A stretch of 64,000 bases of DNA from Vagococcus xieshaowenii (lineage in GTDB: Bacteria; Bacillota; Bacilli; Lactobacillales; Vagococcaceae). The stretch covers positions 174,001 through 238,000 of the forward strand of contig NZ_CP038865.1 of the NCBI RefSeq assembly GCF_004792515.1. The letters are read 5' to 3'. Numbering within the stretch: the stretch's first letter is position 1; each line of letters opens with the position of its first letter. The notes beneath the pieces were generated by a model that had not been told where the DNA came from, ran no database searches, and was given only the letters and a program-made list of their open reading frames with translations. The position numbers and the translations under genes are program-made. Shown piece by piece: positions 56,586-64,000 of the stretch.

Positions 56586-57260
56586 ATGGAAGATTGGCAT
56601 GCATTTTTTGTTCCGTATGAACAAGCTATTTCTGAATTAAAGATTAAGTTAAAAGGGATTCGTAAACAGTTTCGCGAAAAAGGAGAGCATTCACCGATTG
56701 AATTTGTTACGGGACGGGTGAAACCAGAGCATAGTATCAAGACAAAATTGAAGCGACGTGGTATTAGTGAAGCGCGTTTAGAAAAGGATATGACTGATAT
56801 AGCAGGGTTGCGTATTATGTGTCAATTTGTTGATGATATTTATCAAGTGGTAGAATTGATTAAGCAACGTAAAGATATGCGTGTAATTAATGAGCTGGAT
56901 TATATAGCAAATAAGAAGGATAGTGGGTATCGTTCGTATCATTTAATTATTGAATACCCTGTGCAATCTATTGATGGGGAGAAAAAAATATACGCAGAAA
57001 TTCAAATTAGAACCTTAGCAATGAATTTTTGGGCGACCATCGAGCATTCTTTAAATTATAAATATCAAGGTGATTTTCCTGTTGAAATAAAGCAACGATT
57101 AATTAACGCGGCAGAAGCGGCCTATTTATTAGATGAAGAAATGTCTGAAATTCGCGAAGAAATTCAAGAAGCTCAGCACTTATTTTCACATGGAAAAGGA
57201 CAGGATTTAGAAGATATCGTGACACTATATGATGACATGGCTAAAAACATAGGAGGATAA
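56586..57260 (+). CDS. relQ: Small alarmone synthetase RelQ (SAS1)
   Basis: This 224-residue GTP pyrophosphokinase makes (p)ppGpp or pGpp without a hydrolase domain. SAS1 motifs are HSPIEFVTGRVKPEHSIKTKL (residues about 36-56), DIAGLRIMCQFVDDI, and a catalytic GYRSYHLIIEYPV with EIQIRT. The C-terminal helices mediate tetramerisation. Start ATG 56586 has AAGGAG about 10 nt upstream. It overlaps operonically with nadK (4 nt gap), matching yjbM-yjbN of Bacillus. Confidence 0.95.
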   Translation: MEDWHAFFVPYEQAISELKIKLKGIRKQFREKGEHSPIEFVTGRVKPEHSIKTKLKRRGISEARLEKDMTDIAGLRIMCQFVDDIYQVVELIKQRKDMRVINELDYIANKKDSGYRSYHLIIEYPVQSIDGEKKIYAEIQIRTLAMNFWATIEHSLNYKYQGDFPVEIKQRLINAAEAAYLLDEEMSEIREEIQEAQHLFSHGKGQDLEDIVTLYDDMAKNIGG

Positions 57261-57264
57261 GTGA

Positions 57265-58056
57265 ATGCGAATAGCTGTTTTTGCGAGTGATACGGATCAT
57301 TCCCAGTTAAAAAAGCGTGAGCTTGAAAAGTTGATTATAGAAAAAGGGTTAACGCTAGACAATCAGACCCCAGAAACAGTTATTACAATTGGTGGAGATG
57401 GGACCTTGTTATCTGCGTTTCATCGTTTTGTTCACCGATTGGATCGTATTCGTTTTATTGGAATTCATACGGGACATTTAGGATTTTATACGGATTGGCG
57501 TGACTTTGAATTGGAAGAGTTGGTTGACTCTTTATTAGAAATTGTTAGTCACAGTGTGAGTTATCCGTTATTAGAGATAAAGGTGACGTATTGTGATGAT
57601 CAAGAACCAAAACATTTCTTGGCACTCAATGAATGCGTTATTCGTCGCGTAACTGGAACAATGAGGGCAGATGTCTATATAAAAGATGAGCTGTTTGAAC
57701 AATTTCGTGGAGATGGCCTATCTGTTTCAACACCAACTGGTTCAACTGCCTATAATAAGAGTGTGGGAGGAGCAGTTCTCCATCCTAGTGTGAACGCCCT
57801 TCAACTAGCTGAAATAGCGTCGATTAATAACCGTGTGTATCGAACATTAGGCTCTCCCTTAGTCATCGGACAAGAAGAGTGGATAGCCATTGCGGTTAAC
57901 GAGTTAGGGCAACATATGTTATCGATAGACCATTTAGTTATGGCTGAGGAAAATGTTGAAAAAATATCTTACCGTGTAGCCCAAGAACGTATTCATTTTG
58001 GTGGTTATCGTCACAATCATTTTTGGACACGTGTGAAAGATGCCTTCATTAAATAA
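57265..58056 (+). CDS. nadK: NAD kinase
   Basis: This 263-residue enzyme phosphorylates NAD to NADP using ATP. The GGDGTLL motif lies near residue 45 and the conserved NECVIRR near 120. DGLSVSTPTGSTAYNKSVGGAVLHP holds the NAD-binding Thr/Ser. The ribosome binding site is GGAGG before ATG 57265. It sits between relQ and the pseudouridine synthase gene in one operon. Confidence 0.97.
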   Translation: MRIAVFASDTDHSQLKKRELEKLIIEKGLTLDNQTPETVITIGGDGTLLSAFHRFVHRLDRIRFIGIHTGHLGFYTDWRDFELEELVDSLLEIVSHSVSYPLLEIKVTYCDDQEPKHFLALNECVIRRVTGTMRADVYIKDELFEQFRGDGLSVSTPTGSTAYNKSVGGAVLHPSVNALQLAEIASINNRVYRTLGSPLVIGQEEWIAIAVNELGQHMLSIDHLVMAEENVEKISYRVAQERIHFGGYRHNHFWTRVKDAFIK

Positions 58057-58074
58057 AGAAAAAGGAAGTAGATT

Positions 58075-58962
58075 ATGAAGTTTGAATGGACTTATGAACA
58101 AGAAAGTCCACTAATGTTACGAACATTTTTAAAGGACCAAGGAATTTCTAGAGGGTTATTAGCAAAAATTAAGTTTCAAGGTGGCGAAATCCGTGTTAAT
58201 GATACAGTACAAAACGTCTTAGTCTATTTGACGGCTGGAGATCATATTTCTGTTAGAATTCCTGATGAAGGAGAACATGAGACACTGGTTCCTGAACATG
58301 AGCCACTAGATATTGTGTTTGAAGATGAACACTTTTTGGTAGTTAATAAACCAAGTGGCGTTGCCTCCATCCCTGCACAATATCATCCTAATGGTACAAT
58401 GGCGCATCGTGTCAAAGGCTATTATGTTAGACAAGGTTATGTGAATCAAATTGTACATGTTGTGACGCGTTTAGATCGTGATACAACGGGTTTAATGTTG
58501 TTTGCTAAGCATGGCTATGCGCATGCTATGATGGATAAACAATTACAAGCACGTACTATTCATAAATATTACCAAGCCCTAGTGAGTAACATACATGCTA
58601 AACAATTGTCTGGAGATGGCGATATTTTGTTGCCAATTATGCGCGATGAGACAAGTATTATAAAGCGTAAAACAGGCCAAGAGGGATTATTTGCTCATAC
58701 AGAGTATCACGTGTTGCAAGAGGATGAACGTTTTTCTTTAGTGATGATTCAATTACATACAGGTCGTACCCATCAAATTCGCGTTCATTTTTCAGCGATT
58801 GGTCATCCTTTATTAGGAGATGATATGTACGGCGGACGAATGGATGTTGGGATGGAAAGACAGGCGTTACATTGTGCTAAATTAGTGTTTAATCATCCGT
58901 TTACTAAAGAAAATATTGAATTAGAGCAAGCATTACCGAGGGATATGCAGCAGTTATTATGA
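58075..58962 (+). CDS. RluA/RluD-family pseudouridine synthase (YjbO-like)
   Basis: This 295-residue pseudouridine synthase has the catalytic Asp in VTRLDRDTTGLMLFAKH (near residue 132) and the downstream LHTGRTHQIRVHFSAIGHPLLGD motif. An N-terminal S4-like region (about 1-70) aids RNA binding. The target is probably rRNA or tRNA; the family does not fix it. The ribosome binding site is AAAGGAAG. Third gene of the relQ operon, 18 nt after nadK. Confidence 0.92.
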   Translation: MKFEWTYEQESPLMLRTFLKDQGISRGLLAKIKFQGGEIRVNDTVQNVLVYLTAGDHISVRIPDEGEHETLVPEHEPLDIVFEDEHFLVVNKPSGVASIPAQYHPNGTMAHRVKGYYVRQGYVNQIVHVVTRLDRDTTGLMLFAKHGYAHAMMDKQLQARTIHKYYQALVSNIHAKQLSGDGDILLPIMRDETSIIKRKTGQEGLFAHTEYHVLQEDERFSLVMIQLHTGRTHQIRVHFSAIGHPLLGDDMYGGRMDVGMERQALHCAKLVFNHPFTKENIELEQALPRDMQQLL

Positions 58963-58980
58963 GAAGAAGGAGGCAAATAA

Positions 58981-60339
58981 ATGTCAGAAGAGATGAATGA
59001 AAATGTTACCCCATTTTTATTAGAAGAACTGATGAACGGTGATATGAAGACGTTCCGTGATATTTTCTTTGAATTACATACGTATGAACAAGGTGAGTTT
59101 TATCTCTCTTTAACAACCGAAGAACGTCAACAACTTTATCGTTATTTATCTCCAAAAGAATTAGCTGACTTATTCGACGGTATTGAAGAGGAACAAGAAG
59201 ACGTTGAACAATTGCTAAAAGAAATGGATTCGGGTTACGCTGCCGATATGTTAGCGTATATGTTTACCGATAACGCAGTAGATACCTTGAATCAATTAGA
59301 TAAAAAAGATGTCGCAATGTATTTGAGTATTATGGATCCTGAAAGTGCAAAAGAGATTAAAAATCTGTTGCATTACGAAGACGATACAGCCGGCTCAATT
59401 ATGACCACAGAATACGTGGCCATTGCGGCTGATCAAACGATTAAATCGGCAATGAGTTACCTAAAAGAAGCTGCCGTAGACGCTGAAATTATTTATTATA
59501 TTTTCGTTGTAGATGAAAATGGCTATTTAGTGGGTGTTATTTCGTTAAGAGATTTAATTGTTAATGACGATCAGTCGTTGATTCGTGATGTGATGAGTGA
59601 GCGTGTTATTTCAGTGAAAGTTGGCGACGATCAAGAGGATGTTGCGAATACCATGCGTGACTATGACTTTTTAGCAGTACCAGTTACTGATTATAAGAAT
59701 CGTATGTTAGGGATTGTCACAGTCGATGATATTATTGATGTTATTGATGAAGAAGCAACGTCTGACTATTCTGGTTTAGCGGGGGTTGACGTTGATGAAG
59801 TGGCAGAAAATCCACTTCACGCCGCAACCAAACGTTTGCCATGGTTAATTACCTTACTTTTCTTAGGTATGTCTACAGCTACATTGATTGGGCATTATGA
59901 AGCGCTTGTAAGTGAGGCGAGTATTTTAGCCGTCTTTATTTCGCTTATTACCGGAACAGCCGGAAATGCCGGTACACAGTCTCTAGCCGTGGCTGTTCGC
60001 CGTTTAGCGGTCCAAGAAGATGATCGTAGTTTTTTGCGATTGATTATGTCGGAATTAATTACAGGTTTAATCACTGGTTTAGTAACCGGTATAACGATTA
60101 TGCTGATCGTTGGGATTTGGAAACATAATTTTATGCTAGGATTTGTCATCGGGATGGCTATGTTATGCGCGATTACGGTGGCCAACTTGGCGGGTAGCTT
60201 GATTCCAATGTTAATGGATAAATTAGGCTTTGATCCAGCTGTTGCAAGTGGGCCATTTATTACGACGTTGAGTGATTTAACGAGTGTTCTGATTTATTTT
60301 AGTATCGCAAGCATGTTTATGGGCTATTTTATTGGATAA
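58981..60339 (+). CDS. mgtE: Magnesium transporter MgtE
   Basis: This 452-residue Mg2+ channel has an N domain (about 1-130), two CBS domains (about 135-255, with TAGSIMTTEYVAI and IRDVMSERVISV), a plug helix and five membrane helices (about 285-452). The conserved GTAGNAGTQSLAVAVRRLA segment and the pore-lining DxxxD-like SDLTSV are visible. Binding of Mg2+ at the CBS-N interface closes the pore. The ribosome binding site is AAGGAGG. It ends the relQ operon. Its terminator has been split by an insertion sequence. No M-box is present, since the gene lies within the operon. Confidence 0.94.
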   Translation: MSEEMNENVTPFLLEELMNGDMKTFRDIFFELHTYEQGEFYLSLTTEERQQLYRYLSPKELADLFDGIEEEQEDVEQLLKEMDSGYAADMLAYMFTDNAVDTLNQLDKKDVAMYLSIMDPESAKEIKNLLHYEDDTAGSIMTTEYVAIAADQTIKSAMSYLKEAAVDAEIIYYIFVVDENGYLVGVISLRDLIVNDDQSLIRDVMSERVISVKVGDDQEDVANTMRDYDFLAVPVTDYKNRMLGIVTVDDIIDVIDEEATSDYSGLAGVDVDEVAENPLHAATKRLPWLITLLFLGMSTATLIGHYEALVSEASILAVFISLITGTAGNAGTQSLAVAVRRLAVQEDDRSFLRLIMSELITGLITGLVTGITIMLIVGIWKHNFMLGFVIGMAMLCAITVANLAGSLIPMLMDKLGFDPAVASGPFITTLSDLTSVLIYFSIASMFMGYFIG

Positions 60340-60343
60340 AAAA

Positions 60344-60367
60344 CAAACAGTCGCAAGGTGTTAATCC
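60344..60367 (+). terminator. Left half of the mgtE terminator, interrupted by an IS
   Basis: AACAGTCGCAAGG (about 60345-60358) is the 5' arm. Its partner, CCTTGTGACTGTT followed by TTTC, lies at 61900-61915 on the far side of the IS. The original hairpin was bidirectional, serving mgtE and the minus-strand small membrane gene. Confidence 0.85.
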
Positions 60368-60405
60368 GGCTCTTTGTCAAATTGGACTGATGAGTAATTT
60401 TAGCC

Positions 60406-60449
60406 AACCATGAAAATGGAGAAAACATTCTCTGATTTCATGGTTTTTT
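60406..60449 (+). terminator. Plus-strand terminator inside the IS
   Basis: AACCATGAAA (60406-60415) pairs with TTTCATGGTT (60436-60445), followed by T6 in the plus direction. It stops transcription entering the element from mgtE, against the orientation of the transposase. Confidence 0.82.
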
Positions 60450-60454
60450 GTTAT

Positions 60455-61759
60455 TTAATGATTAACTTCTATCAAACCTTCGGTTAAAAAGATTCTAATC
60501 CTCATATTGCTGAAAGATTTGAATCCATAAGAAACTCGTTTTAATGTTTTGATGTGTGTATTCTTTGCTTCAATCTTCCCATTTGAATAGGGATGTATTA
60601 AAGCATTGGTAATTCCTTCCTGATGACGTATCAGGTTTTGTACTTGTCCTTTAAACTCTTCATCTAATTCATCTGGTAAAGTATTCAATAATTCAAAGAA
60701 TCGTTCATATTCTTTTCTTCTAAATGAATCTAATAAATCATGGAAGTAGCCATAGGCTAATTTTAGAGGTTCGGAAAAATCTAATAACCGATCAATCATC
60801 ATCTGTTCGGTCAAATAAGGATACTTATTTGACCGAAAGCTCGGCCATCTTTTGTATTCAGAGATATTAATGTCTAATCTATTTTTAAGTAGGAAGCGCC
60901 AATTTTTCTTAAGTTTACTTGCTTCTACTTTATGTCCCGATGCCTTGAGTTTTTTCATTTCCCGTACTCTGAAACTATTAAAGGCTTCATTCAAATGTTT
61001 AACAATATGAAAACGATCAATGATTAATTCAGCATTTGGAAAGATATCCTTCACTAATTGGAAATAAGCTGCATTCATATCTGTCACAAGGTATTTGACT
61101 CTGAATCGTTCTTCATCTGGATAGCGATTAAAGTGAGGTATAAGATAATTTAATCTTCTGCTTTCCAATATTTCAACTAATTGTCCTGATTCACCATCAG
61201 CACAAATAAAACTCATAGAGTCTTCTATGGCTGTATGCGAACGGAATTCATCAACCATTAAAACCTCAGGCAACCAACGTTTTTTTGGACTAGGAAGGTA
61301 AGTTTCTAACGATTTTAATACCTGAATCACTTTACTTATTGAAACACTACATAATTTAGCAATTAGTTTTAGAGATATTCTTTCACCTAATAACTCAATA
61401 ATTTTGCCTTCAATTATCCTTGAAACATTGTGACAAGGTTTAACTAAATCAATTTGAGCAGTCCAGTGCTTATTACAGTTGCGACAACGATAGCGTTGCT
61501 TAGATAGCTTCATAGAGACAATTCCTGTGTTCTCATGTGTTAATAGAATCTCTACTTCTTTAGAACCATTCTTAACAATAACGTACTTGCCGTCGCATTC
61601 TCTTGGAGAAGAGTCACAATTAGGGCAAGCTATCGTTTTAGGTTTATAGCTCGCTTTTATAATTTTCGCAGGCTTATTACGATAGGTTCCTTCGGAAACA
61701 CTAGAAATTGTTAGATTAGAGTCTTCAATTCCATAAATTTTTTTGATATCATTAATCAT
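60455..61759 (-). CDS. ISL3-family transposase
   Basis: This 434-residue DDE transposase has two N-terminal zinc-binding motifs (CPNC...C near 44-54 and YRCRNC near 90-95), a helix-turn-helix region (about 130-160) and a catalytic core. In the core MVDEFRSH holds the first Asp and YLVTDMNAAYFQLVKDIFPNAEL the second. The C-terminal SNGKIEAKNTHIKTLKR segment carries the Glu. The length is full for the family and no frameshift is seen. The start ATG 61759 has AGGAGCG upstream on the minus strand. It occupies nearly the whole element. Confidence 0.95.
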   Translation of the reverse strand: MINDIKKIYGIEDSNLTISSVSEGTYRNKPAKIIKASYKPKTIACPNCDSSPRECDGKYVIVKNGSKEVEILLTHENTGIVSMKLSKQRYRCRNCNKHWTAQIDLVKPCHNVSRIIEGKIIELLGERISLKLIAKLCSVSISKVIQVLKSLETYLPSPKKRWLPEVLMVDEFRSHTAIEDSMSFICADGESGQLVEILESRRLNYLIPHFNRYPDEERFRVKYLVTDMNAAYFQLVKDIFPNAELIIDRFHIVKHLNEAFNSFRVREMKKLKASGHKVEASKLKKNWRFLLKNRLDINISEYKRWPSFRSNKYPYLTEQMMIDRLLDFSEPLKLAYGYFHDLLDSFRRKEYERFFELLNTLPDELDEEFKGQVQNLIRHQEGITNALIHPYSNGKIEAKNTHIKTLKRVSYGFKSFSNMRIRIFLTEGLIEVNH

Positions 61760-61894
61760 AGCATATCGCTCCTTTTGTTTGTTTTGTGTGGTAACTTAAT
61801 TTTAACAAAAGGCGATATGTTTTTTTAAGATTAAATACAAAAATAGGGCTGAAGAAGGAATAAACCTTCATCAGTCCTATTTATTATAGAGCCG

Positions 61895-62093
61895 TTAATC
61901 CTTGTGACTGTTTTTCTTTTTAATTTGTAAAGTCGCGATAATGAATAACGCGATGGTTGTAAAAATACCACCCGCAATAAAGTCCTTATTCAAGACGTAC
62001 TCAATCGTAATCCTGATAAAACTAGCCAACACCATCCATAAAAATAAAGTGAGATAAGGATGTTTTTCTTAAATGCTTGATAGTTTTTTTCAT
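61895..62093 (-). pseudogene. Small two-helix membrane protein gene, frameshifted
   Basis: The minus-strand ATG at 62093 opens MKKTIKHLRKTSLSHFIFM and soon stops. A second frame continues HPYLTLFLWMVLASFIR and later IFTTIALFIIATLQIKKK to the stop TAA at 61895-61897. The two join if one A is removed from the A5 run read on the minus strand (plus-strand T5 at 62062-62066). The joined protein would be 65 residues with two hydrophobic segments. It lies 9 nt after cutC. The stop codon lies in the IS target duplication, so the IS did not truncate it. I recognise no family. A sequencing error is possible. Confidence 0.65.
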
Positions 62094-62102
62094 AGTAGCG
62101 GC

Positions 62103-62738
62103 CTAAACAATCTTTGTACCGTGAACTTCTTTAACGCCTAACGTCTCAATGACTTCTTGTGCATTTTCAGCTGTAATCCCGCCGCCAGGTAAAATGATGA
62201 TTCGGCCATCAGCATGTGCGATTAATGCTTGTAAATGTTCAAAGTTATCTTGAATCGGTGTGCCTGCTGGTCCACCATGCGTTAAAATACGTTCCACACC
62301 ACGCTCGACTAACCAATCAATGGCGTTGAACTGTTCTTCTTTTGATAAGGCGTCAAAGGCCATGTGGAATGTTACTTGTAGCCCTTCAGTATGAGCCAAT
62401 AATTGGTCCATTGCTTCAATATCGATTTCTGATTGGTCTTCGGTTAAGCAGCCAATCACAACACCGTCAGCTCCAACTTTTTTTGCTTCTAAAATATCAA
62501 TTTCCATCATTTTTAGTTCCGTATCATTATAGAAAAAATCTCCGCCACGTGGACGAATAATCGTCATGACTGGAATATCTAGTTCATGACAGTAACTAAT
62601 TGTTTCAGTTAAGACACCTAAGCTCACGGAAGTGCCACCAACCGTTAAGTTATCGCACAACTCAATGCGACGTGCACCATGTTGAATAGCTTGAGGGATA
62701 GTTGTAAAATTTTCAGCACAAAATTCTTTAATAATCAT
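62103..62738 (-). CDS. cutC: CutC family protein
   Basis: This 211-residue TIM-barrel protein of the CutC family has been linked to copper homeostasis, though its biochemical role remains unclear. Family segments are RRIELCDNLTVGGTSVSLG, MTIIRPRGGDFFYND, VIGCLTEDQSEID, TFHMAFD and ILTHGGPAGT. ATG 62738 has CTGGAGG upstream; the longer frame to 62795 runs through a palindromic site. It is divergent from rlmA across that palindrome. Confidence 0.92.
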   Translation of the reverse strand: MIIKEFCAENFTTIPQAIQHGARRIELCDNLTVGGTSVSLGVLTETISYCHELDIPVMTIIRPRGGDFFYNDTELKMMEIDILEAKKVGADGVVIGCLTEDQSEIDIEAMDQLLAHTEGLQVTFHMAFDALSKEEQFNAIDWLVERGVERILTHGGPAGTPIQDNFEHLQALIAHADGRIIILPGGGITAENAQEVIETLGVKEVHGTKIV

Positions 62739-62771
62739 AAGAAACCTCCAGTTTTTAGTTATTATTATAGT

Positions 62772-62802
62772 AACATAAATGTGTACTGAATACATTTATG
62801 TT
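62772..62802. promoter_or_regulatory. Palindromic site between cutC and rlmA
   Basis: AACATAAATGT (62772-62782) and ACATTTATGTT (62792-62802) are perfect 11-bp inverted repeats separated by 9 nt. The position between divergent start codons suggests an operator or overlapping promoters. No regulator is assigned. Confidence 0.6.
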
Positions 62803-62848
62803 ATGATAGAGCAAGGTTATTAGATGTTTATAAAAGTGAGGAAAAGCC

Positions 62849-63694
62849 ATGTTACAGAAAAAAATTGATCGCTCAGCTAGTTGGATTGCAAATAATCCCA
62901 ACCGACTAGCTTGCCCAAAATGCCATAATGCCTTTGAAATTGAAGGACATAGTATACGCTGTGTACAAGGTCATGTTTATAATTTATCCAAAAAAGGCTC
63001 ACTGTATTTCTTGAATAAAAAAATTGATAGTGAGTATACAAAAGAGATGCTGAGTCATCGTCAACAGATGATTCAAACGGCCATGTATGCGCCAATGTTG
63101 GAGGCAATTGCTAAACACTTAACGAACGTGGATGGTCTGTTAGATGTTGGCTGTGGTGAGGGGAGCTTTTTACAAAAATTAGCGACTCAAGTTGCCTCGT
63201 CGATAAACATTGGGTTTGATATTTCAAAAGAAGGTATCGAATTAGCCACAAGTCAAGAAATTGAAGCATTATGGTTAGTAGCTGATTTAACAAATTTACC
63301 AATACAAGATCAAAGCATGAGTCATATTTTGAATATTTTTTCTCCTAGTCATTATCATGAATTTAAACGTGTCTTAAAACCAAATGGTAAACTAATCAAA
63401 ATTATTCCAGGGCCCTATTATTTAAAAGAACTAAGAGAACGCGTCTTAGGTGGGACGTCTAAAGAAACGTATTCTAATGAAAAAGTTTATAAACGTTTTA
63501 AAGAAGAGTTAACATTGATTTCAGAAGAAAAAATAACTTATGAATTTGAAATACCTGAAAATCATTATGTGGACTTTCTTTACATGTCCCCTCTACATTG
63601 GCAGGCAAGCGAAGAAAAGCGAGAAGAGATTAAAAAACATCCAATAAAAACGATAACAATCGATGTTCATGTATTAGTCGGAGATTTTTCTTGA
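62849..63694 (+). CDS. rlmA: 23S rRNA (guanine-N1)-methyltransferase RlmA-type
   Basis: This 281-residue enzyme methylates a guanine in helix 35 of 23S rRNA (G748 in the Gram-positive RlmA(II)/TlrB group). The N-terminal zinc finger is formed by CPKC, a later Cys in IRCVQGH and its His. The SAM motif LLDVGCGEGSFL lies near residues 99-110. The C-terminal region VDFLYMSPLHWQA is characteristic. The ribosome binding site is TGAGG. It is monocistronic. Homologues can affect sensitivity to macrolides such as tylosin. Confidence 0.9.
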   Translation: MLQKKIDRSASWIANNPNRLACPKCHNAFEIEGHSIRCVQGHVYNLSKKGSLYFLNKKIDSEYTKEMLSHRQQMIQTAMYAPMLEAIAKHLTNVDGLLDVGCGEGSFLQKLATQVASSINIGFDISKEGIELATSQEIEALWLVADLTNLPIQDQSMSHILNIFSPSHYHEFKRVLKPNGKLIKIIPGPYYLKELRERVLGGTSKETYSNEKVYKRFKEELTLISEEKITYEFEIPENHYVDFLYMSPLHWQASEEKREEIKKHPIKTITIDVHVLVGDFS

Positions 63695-63722
63695 TTTCTT
63701 CACAATTTCGCATGAAAATTCA

Positions 63723-63897
63723 TTGCATTAAGACGGTAATTTTGCTATAGTAGTCCTAGTTGTTTCATTGATTTTTCTCAGATTCCTGTTCTGATAAAAG
63801 TTAGTGAAGAAACTTCACTAACGTACGGACTCGCCGTGGACAATCACCGAGCCGCTACGTTTTTTTTATACTCCAAATTAAGAAAGCGGGCGTTATT
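63723..63897 (+). promoter_or_regulatory. trmL promoter and structured leader
   Basis: The promoter is TTGCAT (63723-63728), a 17-nt spacer and TATAGT (63746-63751). The transcript leader of about 140 nt holds a small TCAG/CTGA hairpin and a perfect 10-bp hairpin, GTTAGTGAAG with CTTCACTAAC (63800-63822). A GC-rich terminator-like hairpin (63822-63859) with T8 follows. I cannot match it to a known riboswitch or T-box (no GGTGG anticodon-acceptor box). Confidence 0.6.
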
Positions 63898-64000
63898 ATG
63901 ACGAACCATATCGTATTATTTGAACCACAAATTCCAGCTAATACTGGCAACATCGCCAGAACATGTGCAGCAACGAACTCTCCTTTGCATTTAATAGAAC
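63898..64000 (+). CDS. trmL: TrmL, tRNA (cytidine/uridine-34-2'-O)-methyltransferase (partial)
   Basis: The first 34 residues of a SPOUT-family enzyme are present, cut by the window end. The opening [19 protein letters not shown] is the conserved TrmL/CspR N-terminus. The full protein is usually about 155-170 residues and methylates the wobble base of two leucine tRNAs. It is preceded by a leader carrying a terminator hairpin. Confidence 0.92.
   Translation, partial: MTNHIVLFEPQIPANTGNIARTCAATNSPLHLIE

Larger units (their letters stand above)
60368..61893. mobile_element. ISL3-family insertion sequence (1526 bp, complete)
   Basis: Terminal inverted repeats are at 60368-60393 and 61868-61893. 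Both begin GGCTCT and share GGACTGATGA, with 20 of 26 positions equal. An 8-bp direct repeat GTTAATCC flanks it (60360-60367 and 61894-61901), the size typical of the ISL3 family. The single transposase gene is intact, so the element may be active. Perfect flanking repeats suggest a recent insertion. Confidence 0.95.

Overview
The window is AT-rich chromosomal DNA from a low-GC Gram-positive coccus. Gene content points to Lactobacillales and most likely Enterococcaceae, for example Vagococcus or Enterococcus. The indicators are a NapA-like antiporter, a SagA-like NlpC/P60 hydrolase, a ruvAB-queA-tgt-yajC-comN run, a coiA-pepF pair, a yjbK/relQ/nadK/rluD block and a licT-bglP-bglA operon. The genus is an inference. 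No rRNA, tRNA, CRISPR array or prophage was seen. The only mobile element is one ISL3-family insertion sequence.

Layout. 0-5.7 kb: TerC-family exporter, a Tad2-like (DUF2829) protein overlapping an SDR gene, queT behind a preQ1-II riboswitch, a self-regulated marR-MFS operon and an M19 dipeptidase. 5.8-12.5 kb: a papain/C39-like protein, a HAD phosphatase, and a licT-bglP-bgl beta-glucoside operon controlled by a cre site and a RAT/terminator switch. 12.6-17 kb: an ABC exporter pair, then lemA and a TPM-domain gene. 17-28 kb: peptide transporter, folT behind a THF riboswitch, ytxK-ackA, adenine/adenosine deaminase, napA, ybjQ, deoC, and a DUF969-DUF979-pcp trio. 28-34.7 kb: surface protein with an LPQTD sorting motif, DUF368 (PopT) flippase, membrane-anchored GH18 enzyme, ruvA, ruvB and queA. 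34.7-35.5 kb: a tandemly repeated long-hairpin element, a possible 28-residue membrane peptide and an unexplained non-coding stretch. 35.5-43.5 kb: tgt, yajC, comN-like, adhE with two Rex boxes, mreCD and the NlpC/P60 protein. 43.6-50 kb: lipoprotein, YeiH-family protein, purine permease with an attenuated leader, coiA and pepF. 50-55.5 kb: oppABCDF-osmC on the minus strand. 55.8-60.3 kb: CYTH phosphatase, divergent from relQ-nadK-rlu-mgtE. 60.3-64 kb: ISL3 element, a frameshifted small membrane gene, cutC, rlmA and the start of trmL.

How the genes work together. Several sets form clear pathways. Queuosine: queT, queA and tgt. Acetate and ethanol formation: ackA and adhE, with Rex (NADH) and possibly CcpA control. 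Beta-glucoside uptake: bglP and the phospho-glucosidase. Peptide use: dtpT, opp, pepF, pcp and the dipeptidase. Purine and nucleoside salvage: the deaminase, deoC and the NCS2 permease. Cell wall: mreCD, the NlpC/P60 protein, popT, the surface protein and GH18.

The most notable sequence-level findings are these: an IS that landed exactly in the loop of the mgtE terminator, with an 8-bp target duplication; the 121-bp tandem hairpin repeat after queA; paired Rex operators around the adhE promoter; a family of terminators that share one TTGTGACA/TGTCACAA stem; a chromosomal Tad2-like gene; and structured leaders of unknown class ahead of the purine permease and trmL.
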